A stretch of 64,000 bases of DNA from NCBI GenBank assembly GCA_039707655.1, contig CM077665.1, positions 137,349,148 to 137,413,147 on the forward strand. Direction: 5' to 3'. Below are positions 33,742 to 45,100 of the stretch, in pieces. The translations under genes and the position numbers were made by a program. Every line of letters starts with the position of its first letter. Position 1 is the first letter of the stretch. The notes beneath the pieces are model-generated. The model did not search any database, was not told where the DNA came from, and saw nothing but the letters and a program-made list of their open reading frames with translations. Source of the DNA: Elymus sibiricus. Lineage: Eukaryota > Streptophyta > Magnoliopsida > Poales > Poaceae.

Positions 33742-34614
33742 TGTCCAAGCTGTTCGACAGCGCGGGCCTGACCAAGTACTGGTTCCCCGTGTCGAGCATG
33801 CCGCGGGACGGCGGGGACTGGCCTCGCGTCCGCGACATGATCAGGCGCAACCACCGCCTCCTCGTCTTCACCTCCGACGAGTCCAAGCAGCGCGCCGAGG
33901 GGATCGCGTACCAGTGGAACTTCATGGTCGAGAGCCAGTGTAAGCGTCAGCCTCTAGGTCCAGGCGATGCACATTTGTCAGAACGAAGCGGAATGCTGAT
34001 CGTGTGGTGGTGCATGTAGACGGCGACGGCGGGATGAGCTCTCGCGCGTGCCGCCGCCGCACCGAGTCCCTGGCCCTCGACAACCGGACGAGGTCGCTGG
34101 TCCTGGTGAACTACTTCCACACGGTGCCGCTGCGGGTGACGGCGTGCGTGGAGCACTCGCTGGGGCTCGCGGACGTGCTCGGGGCGTGCCACGCCGCCGC
34201 CGGCAACCGCTGGGCCAACTTCCTGGCCGTCGATTACTACAAGGTCGGTACTGTACTTGGTGCTTTTGCTTGTACGTGGGCGCGGCCATCGGCCGTTGAT
34301 CCTTGGAGGGAGCGCCTGAAATGCGTGCGATTTCAGAGAAGCGACGGCGGCGGCGTGTTCGAGGCCACGGACATGCTCAACGGGATGCTGATCTGCGGCC
34401 GCGACGACGTGCGCGCGTGCACGGTGGGATCTCCACGCTTCGTTTTGTTTTTCTTTTCTTCTTCCTCCGGTAACTGGAGCGAAAATCGTGACGAGCGGGT
34501 TTGTTTGAGTGCTTGCTGCTGCTGCTGCTGCAGAAACGGACTCTGAAGGACGCGTTCTACGGCCTGCTTGGCAAGGCCGGGCGGATGCTGGGTCACGGTG
34601 CGCGGAGGACATGA
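33742..34614 (+). pseudogene. PI-PLC X-domain protein, 3' exons 5-8 (after the LINE)
   Basis: Exon 5 resumes at 33742 in phase with the base left at 25920 and ends at 33939. Then come exons 34020-34243, 34337-34423 and 34534-34614 (TGA). Sequence includes YWFPVSSMPRDGGDWP, LLVFTSDESKQRAEGIAYQW, LVLVNYFHTVP and NRWANFLAVDYYK, the conserved second half of the family. Splice sites are canonical. A (CTG)n run forms the polypyrimidine tract before exon 8. The stop lies 82 bp before the LTR of element C, so C lies in the 3' UTR or immediate flank. Confidence 0.9.
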
Positions 34615-34696
34615 GAAGCCGTTCGGTTCTTGTTGGTTGTATGTCGCATGTCCAGCGATGCACAGATTGGGTTGGGTGCCAGGGAGGGAGGAGGAG

Positions 34697-34843
34697 TGTA
34701 TGAGATTATGATTGCACGATGTATTGCTCTTCGTACATAGGCACGTATATATGATGTACAAAGGTGGGCCACGGACCTCAACTATACAAGGAACTAGGAG
34801 GCGGGCCCAATACACAATATGCACATAACACATATACTCAACA
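34697..34843 (-). repeat. Element C 3' LTR
   Basis: 147 bp, an exact multiple of three with no stop in the pol frame, so the pol frame runs through the LTR and on into antisense PI-PLC sequence until about 34333. Confidence 0.92.
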
Positions 34844-36561
34844 CCCCCCGCAGTCGAAGCGGCACCGCGGCTGACGCAAAGACTGGACCGAAACTCCTCA
34901 AATGACGCCGTAGGCAAGCCCTTGGTCATGATATCGGCAAATTGTTGGGAAGTAGGGACGTGTAAAACACGAATATGGCCAAGGGCCACCTGTTCCCGAA
35001 CAAAATGAATATCCAACTCAATATGCTTGGTCCGTCGATGATGCACCGGGTTAGCGGAGAGGTAGACCGCCGAGACGTTGTCGCAGTAGACCACCGTGGC
35101 ACGGTCAACAGGACAAGAGAGCTCCTGAAGCAGCTGGCGAAGCCACGAACACTCGGCGACGGCGTTGGCCACCGCACGATACTCAGCCTCAGCACTAGAA
35201 CGAGAGACCGTCGGCTGCCGCTTGGACGACCACGAGATAAGTGAGGGTCCAAGGTAGACACAATAGCCCGAAGTGGAGCGACGAGTGTCAGGGCAGCCCG
35301 CCCAGTCTGCATCGGAATAGGCGGTGAGGGCGGTGTCGGCGGAGGCGTGAAGCGTGACGCCAAGATCCATAGTGCCACAGATATAGCGGAGAATCCGCTT
35401 GACGGCAGCCCAGTGAACGTCTCGAGGAGCATGCATATGAAGACACACCTGCTGCACGGCATACTGGATCTCCGGTCGAGTCAGAGTGAGGTACTGGAGA
35501 GCACCAACGATAGACCGATAGAAAGCAGCATCCGAAGCAGGAGAACCATCCGTGGCAGAAAGCTTGGCCTTCGTATCAACAGGCGTAGCGGCGGGCTTGC
35601 AGTTAAGCATGCCGGCGCGCTCCAGGAGCTCGTGAGCGTACTTCCGCTGATGAAGGAAGAAGCCATCCGGACGGCGCACCACCTCGACACCGAGGAAGTA
35701 GTGCAAAGGACCCAAGTCCTTGATGGCGAACTCAGCGCGAAGACGAGCCGTGAGCTGACTGAGGAGACCAGCCGTACATGCCGTCAGGATGATGTCGTCG
35801 ACATAGAGCAGCAAGTAAGCCGTGTCAGAGCCCTGATGATAGACGAAGAGCGAGGCGTCCGAGCGGGTAGAGCGGAACCAAAGCTGGTGGAGAAACGCCG
35901 CGATGCGCTGGTACCAAGCGCGCGGAGCCTGCTTGAGTCCGTACAATGACCGCGAAAGCAGGCACACGTGGTCGGGAAGCGCCGGGTCAACAAACCCGGT
36001 GGGCTGCTGGCAGAAGACCTGCTCCTCGAGGTGACCATGGAGGAAGGCGTTGGAGACGTCCATCTGGTGCACCGGCCAAGCACGGGAGACCGCAAGGTGG
36101 AGAACCGTGCGTATCATGCCGGGCTTGACGACCGGAGCGAAGGTGTCGGTGAAGTCGATGCCAGCACGCTGTCGGAAGCCACGAACGACCCAGCGCGCTT
36201 TGTAGCGATCAAGGGTACCATCAGGACGGAGCTTGTGTTTAAAGACCCACTTCCCGGTAATCACGTTGGCGTGCCGGGGACGGGGAACAAGCTGCCACGT
36301 CCGGTTGCGCAACAGGGCGTCAAACTCCTCTTGCATCGCAGCCATCCAGAGCGGGTCACGAAGAGCGGCGCAAACGGAGGACGGCAACGGCGACGGCTCA
36401 GAGGTGGACGCCGCATGGACGTAGTCATCCGAGGCGTAGCGCGAGCTCGGGCGAAAAACGCTCGTACGAGCGCGGGTGACCGGACCGGCCACAGGCGCCG
36501 GGGGGGCCACGGGCGCCGGGGGCGCCGAGGGGGCCGGGGGCGCCGGGGGCGCCGAGGGGGC
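34844..36561 (-). pseudogene. Element C pol, 3' part: reverse transcriptase and RNase H
   Basis: Uninterrupted frame from the A/P-rich hinge (APPAPVAGPVTRARTSVF) through RT (WVFKHKLRPDGTLDRYKARW, MDVSNAFLHGHLEE, SLYGLKQAPRAWY, LLLYVDDIILT) and RNase H (AYSDADWAGCPDTRRSTSGY, SSAEAEYRA, YCDNVSAVYL). It shows no stop before the 3' LTR. It is separated from the protease/integrase half by 18 kb. Confidence 0.88.
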
Positions 36562-38418
36562 TGTTGGGAAACGTTGCATGGGAAACAAAATTTTTTCCTA
36601 CGCACACGCAAGATCTATCCATGGTGATGAGCATCTACGAGAGGGAGAGTGAATCTACATACCCTTGTAGATCGCTAAGCGGAAGCGTTTAAGAAACGCG
36701 GTTGATGTAGTCGAACGTCTCCGCGATCCAAATCGCACGTCGTCCCTTGATCCGATCACGAACTAGTGCCGAACGGACGGCACCTCCGCGTTCAACACAC
36801 GTATGGCTTGATGACGCCTTCACCTCCTCGATCCAGCGAGCGATGGTGAAGTAGTGGTTGAGTTCCAGCAGCACGACGGCGTGGTGATGGTGGTGAGGAA
36901 CAATCTCTGCAGGGCTTCGCCAAGCGCTACGGAGATTATGACGGAAGAACTAGAGGGTTAGGGTTGCCGCACACGGCTTGGGGAAATCTTGATGTGTCCC
37001 GTGTGCTAGCCCTGCCCCTCTATTTATATGTTGAGCCTTGGGGTCTAAACTTGGAGTAAAAGCCTCCTCTAGGTCGGTTTTGCCCGCACAAGGTCGGTTT
37101 GGCCCGCAGGGAAAGAGTCCAACTCGGATCCCTGCCGAACCGTGCACAGCCGCACACAAGCGGTAGTACCGCTTCACACAAGCGGTAGTACCGCTTGGGC
37201 GGTAGTACCGCTTCACACAAGCGGTAGTACCGCTTGGGCGGTAGTACCGCTTCACACAAGCGGTAGTACCGCTTACGCGGCAGCAAAACTACTTTTTGCA
37301 TTTTCCAATACCTTGTGGGCTTTTATCCCTTGGCCCATATAAAGTGTTGCTGTACCCGAACACTTCGGCAAACATCCGGAACCCCTTCCGGTGAACTCTG
37401 GAACTCTTCCGGAGATCGAAACACTATTATCACATATATCAATCTTTACCTCCGGACTATTCCGGAGATCCTCGTCATGTCCGGGATCTTATCCGGGACT
37501 CCGAACAACTTTCGGTCACCAACATAATAACTCAATTATACTAATCGTCACCAAACGTTAAGTGTGTAGACCCTGCGGGTTCGAGAACTATGTAGACATG
37601 ACCGAGACACCTCTACGGCCAATAACCAATAGCGGGACCTGGATGCCCATATTGGCTCCTACATATTCTACGAAGATCTTTATCGGTCGAACCTCTATGT
37701 CAAGGATTCAGTTAATCCCGTATGCTGTTCCCTTTGTTCTTCGGTATGTTACTTGCCCGAGATTCGATCGTCGGTATCACTATACCTAGTTCAATCTCGT
37801 TACCGGCAAGTCTCTTTACTCGTTCCGTAATACAAGATCTCGTGGCTAACACTTTAGTCACATTGCTTGCAAGGCTCATTGTGATGTTGTATTACCGAGT
37901 GGGCCCTGAGATACCTCTCCGTCATACGGAGTAACAAATCCCAGTCTTGATCCATGCCAACCCAACAGACATCCTCGGAGATACCTGTAGAGCACCTTTA
38001 TAGTCGCCCAGTTACGTTGCGACGTTTGATACACACAAGGTACTCCTCCGATGTCAGGGAGTTGCATGATCTCATGGTCATAGGAACAGATACTTGACAT
38101 GCAGAAAACAATAGCAATAAACTGACACGATCATATGCTACGTTCGTAGTTTGGGTCTTGTCCATCACATCATTCTCCTAATGATGTGATCCCGTTATCA
38201 AATGACATCTCATGTCCATGGCTAGGAAACCTTAACCATCTTTGATCAACAAGCTAGTCAACTAGAGGCTTACTAGGGACACAGTGTTGTCTATGTACCC
38301 ACACATGTATTTGAGTTTCCAATCAATACAATTATAGCATGGATAATAAACGATTATCATGAACAAGGAAATATAATAATAACCAATTTATTATTGCCTC
38401 TAGGGCATATTTCCAACA
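36562..38418 (-). repeat. Element A 3' LTR
   Basis: Contains a TATA box TATAAATA (complement of 37021-37028) and, 130-250 bp upstream of it, the palindrome array 37159-37273. Identical in length to the partner LTR. Confidence 0.93.
37159..37273. repeat. Six-copy palindrome array in element A 3' LTR
   Basis: AGCGGTAGTACCGCT (perfect 15-base palindrome) or GGCGGTAGTACCGCT repeats six times. Spacers are TCACACA and a shorter TGG join. Located 130-250 bp upstream of the TATA box in element orientation. Confidence 0.95.
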
Positions 38419-38468
38419 GTCTCCCACTTGCACTAGAGTCAATAATCTAGTTCACATCACTATGTGAT

Positions 38469-40218
38469 TTACATTGTAATGAATCGAACACCCATGCAGT
38501 TCTGGTGTTGTTCATGTTTAGCCCTTGGAAGAGGTTTAGTCATCGGATCTGCAACATTTAGATCCGTGTGTACTTTGCAAATATTTATGTCGTCCTCTTT
38601 GATGTAATCGCGGATGGAATTGAAACGTCGTTTTATGTGTCTGGTCCTCTTGTGAAATCTTGGTTCCTTGGCTAGAGCAATGGCACCAGTGTTATCACAA
38701 AACAGAGTCATTGGGTTAAGCGCACTAGGCACTACTCCAAGATCTGTCATGAACTCCTTCATCCAGACACCTTCCTTCGCCGCCTCCGAGGCAGCGATGT
38801 ACTCCGCTTCGCATGTAGAATCAGCTACCACGCTTTGCTTGGAACTGCACCAGCTAACCGCACCCCCATTAAGAATAAATACGTATCCGGTTTGCGACTT
38901 AGAGTCATCCGGATCAGTGTCAAAGCTTGCATCGACGTAACCCTTTACGACGAGCTCTTGATCACCTCCATAAACGAGAAACATGTCCTTAGTCCTTTTC
39001 AGGTACTTCAGGATATTCTTGACCGCCGTCCAGTGTTCCATTCCTGGATCACTTTGAAACCTTCCGACCATACTTATGGCAAGGCTGACATCGGGTCTTG
39101 TGCACAGCATTGCATACATGATAGAGCCTATGGCCGAAGCATAGGGGATGACACTCATATTTTCTCTATCTTCTGCAGTCACTGGGCATTGAGTCTTACT
39201 CAACTTCACACCTTGCAAAACAGGCAAGAACCCCTTCTTGGACTGATCCATTTTGAACTTCTTCAAAATCTTATCAAGGTATGTGCTTTGTGAAAGTCCT
39301 ATTAAGCGTCTCGATCTATCTCTATAGATCTTGATGCCTAATATGAAAGCAGCTTCTCCTAGGTCCTTCATTGAAAAACTCTTGTTCAAATATTCCTTTA
39401 CGCTTTCCAGCATTTCTATATTGTTTCCAATCAGCAATATGTCATCCACATATAATATTAGAAACGCTATAGAGCTCCCACTCACTTTCTTGTAAATACA
39501 AGCTTCTCCGTAAACTTGTATAAACTCGAACGCTTTGATCACCTCATCAAAACGAAGATTCCAACTCCGAGATGCTTGCACCAGTCCATAAATGGATCGC
39601 TGGAGTTTGCAAACTTTGTCAGCATTCTCTGGATCGACAAAACCTTCTGGTTGTATCATATACAACTCTTCCTTAAGGTAACCGTTAAGGAACGCTGTTT
39701 TGACATCCATCTGCCAAATTTCATAATCGAAAAAGGCAGCTATTGCTAACATGATTCTGACGGACTTAAGCATCGCTACGGGTGAGAAGGTCTCATCGTA
39801 GTCAACTCCTTGAACTTGTGAAAAACCCTTTGCCACAAGTCGAGCTTTATAGACGGTGACATTACCGTCCGCGTCCGTCTTCCTCTTAAAGATCCATTTG
39901 TTCTGAATGGCCTTACGCCCTTCAGGTAATACTTCCAAAGTCCATACTTTGTTTTCATACATGGATCCCATCTCGGATTTCATGGCCTCTAACCACTTCT
40001 CGGAATCCGGGCCCATCATCGCTTCTCCATAGCTCGTAGGTTCATCGTTGTTTAACAACATGACCTCTAAGACAGGGTTGCCGTACCACTCAGGAGCAGT
40101 ACGCGTCCTTGTCGACCTACGAGGTTCGATAGCAACTTGATCCAAAGCTTCATGATCATCATCATTAACTTCCTCTTCAGCTAATGTAGGCTCCACAGAA
40201 ACAACTTTCTGCGCTGCG
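38469..40218 (-). pseudogene. Element A gag-pol, 3' part (RT and RNase H)
   Basis: Begins after element B's target site (CTGCG, 40214-40218). RT motifs are WIFKRKTDADGNVTVYKARL, MDVKTAFLNGYL and LILYVDDILLIGN. RNase H motifs are GYVDASFDTDPDDSKS, CEAEYIA and LFCDNTGAIAL. It ends GVRFITM at the stop at 38469-38471, about 50 bp from the 3' LTR. Nearly identical to element B's C-terminal half. Confidence 0.9.
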
Positions 40219-42079
40219 TGTTGGGGAACGTTGCATGGGAAACAAAATTTTTCCTACGCACACATAAGATCTATCCATGGTGATGAGCATCTACGAGAGG
40301 GAGAGTGAATCTACATACCCTTGTAGATCGCTAAGCGGAAGCGTTAATAAACGCGGTTGATGTAGTCGAACGTCTTCGCGATCCAAATCGCCGAGCGTCC
40401 CGCGATCCAATCACGATCCTTCCGATCTAGTGCCGAACGGACGGCACCTCCGCGTTCAACACACGTACGGCTTGATGACGCCTTCACCTCCTCGATCCAG
40501 CGAGCGATGGTGAAGTAGTGGTTGAGTTCCAGCAGCACGACGGCGTGGTGATGGTGGTGAGGAACAATCTCTGCAGGGCTTCGCCAAGCACCACGGATAT
40601 TATGACGGAGGAACTAGAGGGCTAGGGTTGCCGGCACACGGCTTGGGAAATCCTGATGTGTCCCGTGTGCTAGCCCTGCCCCTCTATTTATATGTTGAGC
40701 CTTGGGGTCTAAACTTGGAGTAAAAGCCTCCTCCGGGTCGGTTTTGCCCGCACAAGGTCGGTTTGGCCCGCAGGAAAAGAGTCCAATTCGGACCCTGCCG
40801 AATCGTGCACAGCCGCTCACAAGCGGTAGTACCGCTTCACACAAGCGGTAGTACCGCTTGGGCGGTAGTACCGCTTCACACAAGCGGTAGTACCGCTCCG
40901 GCGGTAGTACCGCTTCACCAAGCGGTAGTACCGCTTACGCGGCAGCAAAACTACTTTTGCACCTTCCAATACCTTGTGGGCTTTATCCCTTTGGCTCATA
41001 TAAAGTGTTGCTGCACCCGAACACTTCGGTAAACATCCGGAACCTCTTCCGGTGAACTTCGGAACTCTTCCGGAGATCAAAACACTATTATCACATATAT
41101 CAATCTTTACCTCCGGACTATTCCGGAGATCCTCGTCATGTCCGGGATCTTATCCGGGACTCCGAACAACTTTCGGTCACCAACATAATAACTCAATTAT
41201 ACTAATCGTCACCAAACGTTAAGTGTGTAGACCCTGCGGGTTCGAGAACTATGTAGACATGACCGAGACACCTCTACGGCCAATAACCAATAGCGGGACC
41301 TGGATGCCCATATTGGCTCCTACATATTCTACGAAGATCTTTATCGGTCGAACCTCTATGTCAAGGATTCAGTTAATCCCGTATGCTGTTCCCTTTGTTC
41401 TTCGGTATGTTACTTGCCCGAGATTCGATCGTCGGTATCACTATACCTAGTTCAATCTCGTTACCGGCAAGTCTCTTTACTCGTTCCGTAATACAAGATC
41501 TCGTGGCTAACACTTTAGTCACATTGCTTGCAAGGCTCATTGTGATGTTGTATTACCGAGTGGGCCCTGAGATACCTCTCCGTCATACGGAGTAACAAAT
41601 CCCAGTCTTGATCCATGCCAACCCAACAGACACCCTCGGAGATACCTGTAGAGCACCTTTATAGTCACCCAGTTACGTTGCGACGTTTGATACACACACG
41701 GTATTCCTCCGGTGTCAGTGAGTTGCATGATCTCATGGTCAAAGGAACAGATACTTGACATGCAGAAAACAATAGCAATAAACTAACACGATCAAATGCT
41801 ACGTTCTTAGTTTGGGTCTTGTCCATCACATCATTCTCCTAATGATATGATCCCGTTATCAAATGACATCTCATGTCAATGGCTAGGAAACCTTAACCAT
41901 CTTTGATCAACGAGCTAGTCAACTAGAGGCTTACTAGGGACACAGTGTTGTCTATGTACCCACACATGTATTTGAGTTTCCAATCAATACAATTATAGCA
42001 TGGATAATAAACGATTATCATGAACAAGGAAATATAATAATAACCAATTTATTATTGCCTCTAGGGCATATTTCCAACA
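40219..42079 (-). repeat. Element B 3' LTR
   Basis: 1861 bp. TATA box TATAAATA complement of 40685-40692; palindrome array 40822-40935. Ends in CCCCAACA on the minus strand, as against element A's CCCAACA. Confidence 0.94.
40822..40935. repeat. Six-copy palindrome array in element B 3' LTR
   Basis: Same GCGGTAGTACCGC core six times; two spacers differ from element A (CTCC and TCACCA). Confidence 0.95.
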
Positions 42080-42129
42080 GTCTCCCACTTGCACTAGAGT
42101 CAATAATCTAGTTCACATCACTATGTGAT

Positions 42130-45100
42130 TTACATTGTAATGAATCGAACACCCATGCAGTTCTGGTGTTGTTCATGTTTAGCCCTTGGAAGAGGTTTAG
42201 TCATCGGATCTGCAACATTTAGATCCGTGTGTACTTTGCAAATATTTATGTCGTCCTCCTTGATGTAATCGCGGATGGAATTGAAACGTCGTTTTATGTG
42301 TCTGGTCCTCTTGTGAAATCTTGGTTCCTTGGCTAGAGCAATGGCACCAGTATTATCACAAAACAGAGTCATTGGGTTAAGCGCACTAGGCACTACTCCA
42401 AGATCTGTCATGAACTCCTTCATCCAGACACCTTCCTTCGCCGCCTCCGAGGCAGCGATGTACTCCGCTTCGCATGTAGAATCAGCTACCACGCTTTGCT
42501 TGGAACTGCACCAGCTAACCGCACCCCCATTAAGAATAAATACGTATCCGGTTTGCGACTTAGAGTCATCCGGATCAGTGTCAAAGCTTGCATCGACGTA
42601 ACCCTTTACGACGAGCTCTTGATTATCTCCATAAACGAGAAACATGTCCTTAGTCCTTTTCAGGTACTTCAGGATATTCTTGACCGCCGTCCAGTGTTCC
42701 ATTCCTGGATCACTTTGAAACCTTCCGACCATACTTATGGCAAGGCTGACATCGGGTCTTGTGCACAGCATTGCATACATGATAGAGCCTATGGCTGAAG
42801 CATAGGGGATGACACTCATCTTTTCTCTATCTTCTGCAGTCACTGGGCATTGAGTCTTACTCAACTTCACACCTTGCAAAACAGGCAAGAACCCCTTCTT
42901 GGACTGATCCATTTTGAACTTCTTCAAAATCTTATCAAGGTATGTGCTTTGTGAAAGTCCTATTAAACGTCTTGATCTATCTCTATAGATCTTGATGCCT
43001 AATATGAAAGCAGCTTCTCCTAGGTCCTTCATTGAAAAACTCTTGTTCAAATATTCCTTTACACTTTCCAGCATTTCTATATTGTTTCCAATCAACAATA
43101 TGTCATCCACATATAATATTAGAAACGCTATAGAGCTCCCACTCACTTTCTTGTAAATACAAGCTTCTCCGTAAACTTGTATAAACTCGAACGCTTTGAT
43201 CACCTCATCAAAACGAAGATTCCAACTCCGAGATGCTTGCACCAGTCCATAAATGGATCGCTGGAGTTTGCAAACTTTGTCAGCATTCTCTGGATCGACA
43301 AAACCTTCTGGTTGCATCATATACAACTCTTCCTTAAGGTAACCGTTAAGGAACGCTGTTTTGACATCCATCTGCCAAATTTCATAATCGAAAAAGGCAG
43401 CTATTGCTAACATGATTCTGACGGACTTAAGCATCGCTACGGGTGAGAAGGTCTCATCGTAGTCAACTCCTTGAACTTGTGAAAAACCCTTTGCCACAAG
43501 TCGAGCTTTATAGACGGTGACATTACCGTCCGCGTCCGTCTTCCTCTTAAAGATCCATTTGTTCTGAATGGCCTTACGCCCTTCAGGTAATACTTCCAAA
43601 GTCCATACTTTGTTTTCATACATGGATCCCATCTCGGATTTCATGGCCTCTAACCACTTCTCGGAATCCGGGCCCATCATCGCTTCTCCATAGCTCGTAG
43701 GTTCATCGTTGTTTAACAACATGACCTCTAAGACAGGGTTGCCGTACCACTCAGGAGCAGTACGCGTCCTTGTCGACCTACGAGGTTCGATAGCAACTTG
43801 ATCCAAAGCTTCATGATCATCATCATTAACTTCCTCTTCAGCTAATGTAGGCTCCACAGAAACAACTTTCTGCGCTGCGCTACTCTCAGGTTGAAGTAAA
43901 GGTTCAACAACCTCATCAAGTTCTATCTTCCTCCCACTCAATTCTTTCGAGAGAAACTCTTTCTCAAGAAATGTTCCGTTTTTAGCGACAAACACTTTGC
44001 CTTCGGATCTGAGGTAGAAGGTATACCCAACTGTCTCTTTTGGGTATCCTATGAAGACGCATTTCTCCGCTTTGGGTTCCAGCTTTTCAGGCTGAAGCTT
44101 TTTGACATAAGCATCACATCCCCAAACTTTAAGAAACGACAGCTTTGGCTTCTTGTCAAACCAAAGTTCATATGGCGTCGTCTCAACGGATTTCGATGGT
44201 GCCCTATTTAAAGTGAATGCAGCTGTCTCTAATGCATAACCCCAAAACGATAGTGGCAAATCGGCAAGAGACATCATAGATCGCACCATATCCAATAAGG
44301 TTCGATTACGACGTTCGGACACACCATTACGCTGTGGTGTTCCAGGCGGTGTCAATTGTGAAACAATTCCACACTGTCTTAAGTGACTGCCAAACTCATA
44401 ACTCAGATATTCTCCTCCTCGATCAGATCGTAGGAATTTAATCTTCTTGTTACGATGATTCTCAACTTCACTCTGAAATTGTTTGAACTTTTCAAATGTT
44501 TCAGACTTGTGTTTCATTAAGTAAATATACCCATATCTACTTAAGTCATCAGTGAAGGTGAGAAAGTAACGATAACCACCGCGCGCCTCAATACTCATCG
44601 GACCGCACACATCAGTATGTATGATTTCCAATAAGTCACTTGCCCGTTCCATTATTCCAGAGAACGGCGTTTTAGTCATCTTGCCCATGAGGCATGGCTC
44701 ACATGTGTCAAGTGATTCAAAATCAAGTGACTCCAAAAGTCCATCAGCATGGAGCTTCCTCATGCGTTTTACGCCAATATGACCTAAACGGCAGTGCCAC
44801 AAGAAAGTGGTATTATCATTAGCAATTCTACATCTTTTGGCATCAATGTTATGAACATGTGTATCATTACTATCGAGATTCAATAAGAATAAACCCCTCA
44901 CATCGGGTGCATGACCATAAAAGATATTACTCATATAAATAGAACAACCATTATTCTCTGATTTAAATGAGTAACCGTCTCGCAATAAACAAGATCCAGA
45001 TATAATGTTCATGCTTAACGCAGGCACCAAATAACACTTATTTAGGTTCATCACTAATCCCGACGGTAATCGAAGAGCGAGCGTGCCGACGGCGATCACA

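Noticed and set aside
34333..34696. Extension of the element C pol frame past its LTR with a polyglutamine stretch
   Set aside because: It is antisense to PI-PLC exons 7-8 and the (CTG)n intron tract; an open frame by chance.
37159..37273. Regular short repeats resembling a CRISPR array
   Set aside because: The repeats are 15-base palindromes with 2-7 base spacers inside a plant LTR; there are no unique spacers of CRISPR size and no cas genes.
36950..37342. Several overlapping frames through the palindrome array (repeating RYYR and VVPLHTSGSTA peptides)
   Set aside because: They are translations of the tandem palindromes on both strands and recur in every LTR; there is no other coding evidence.
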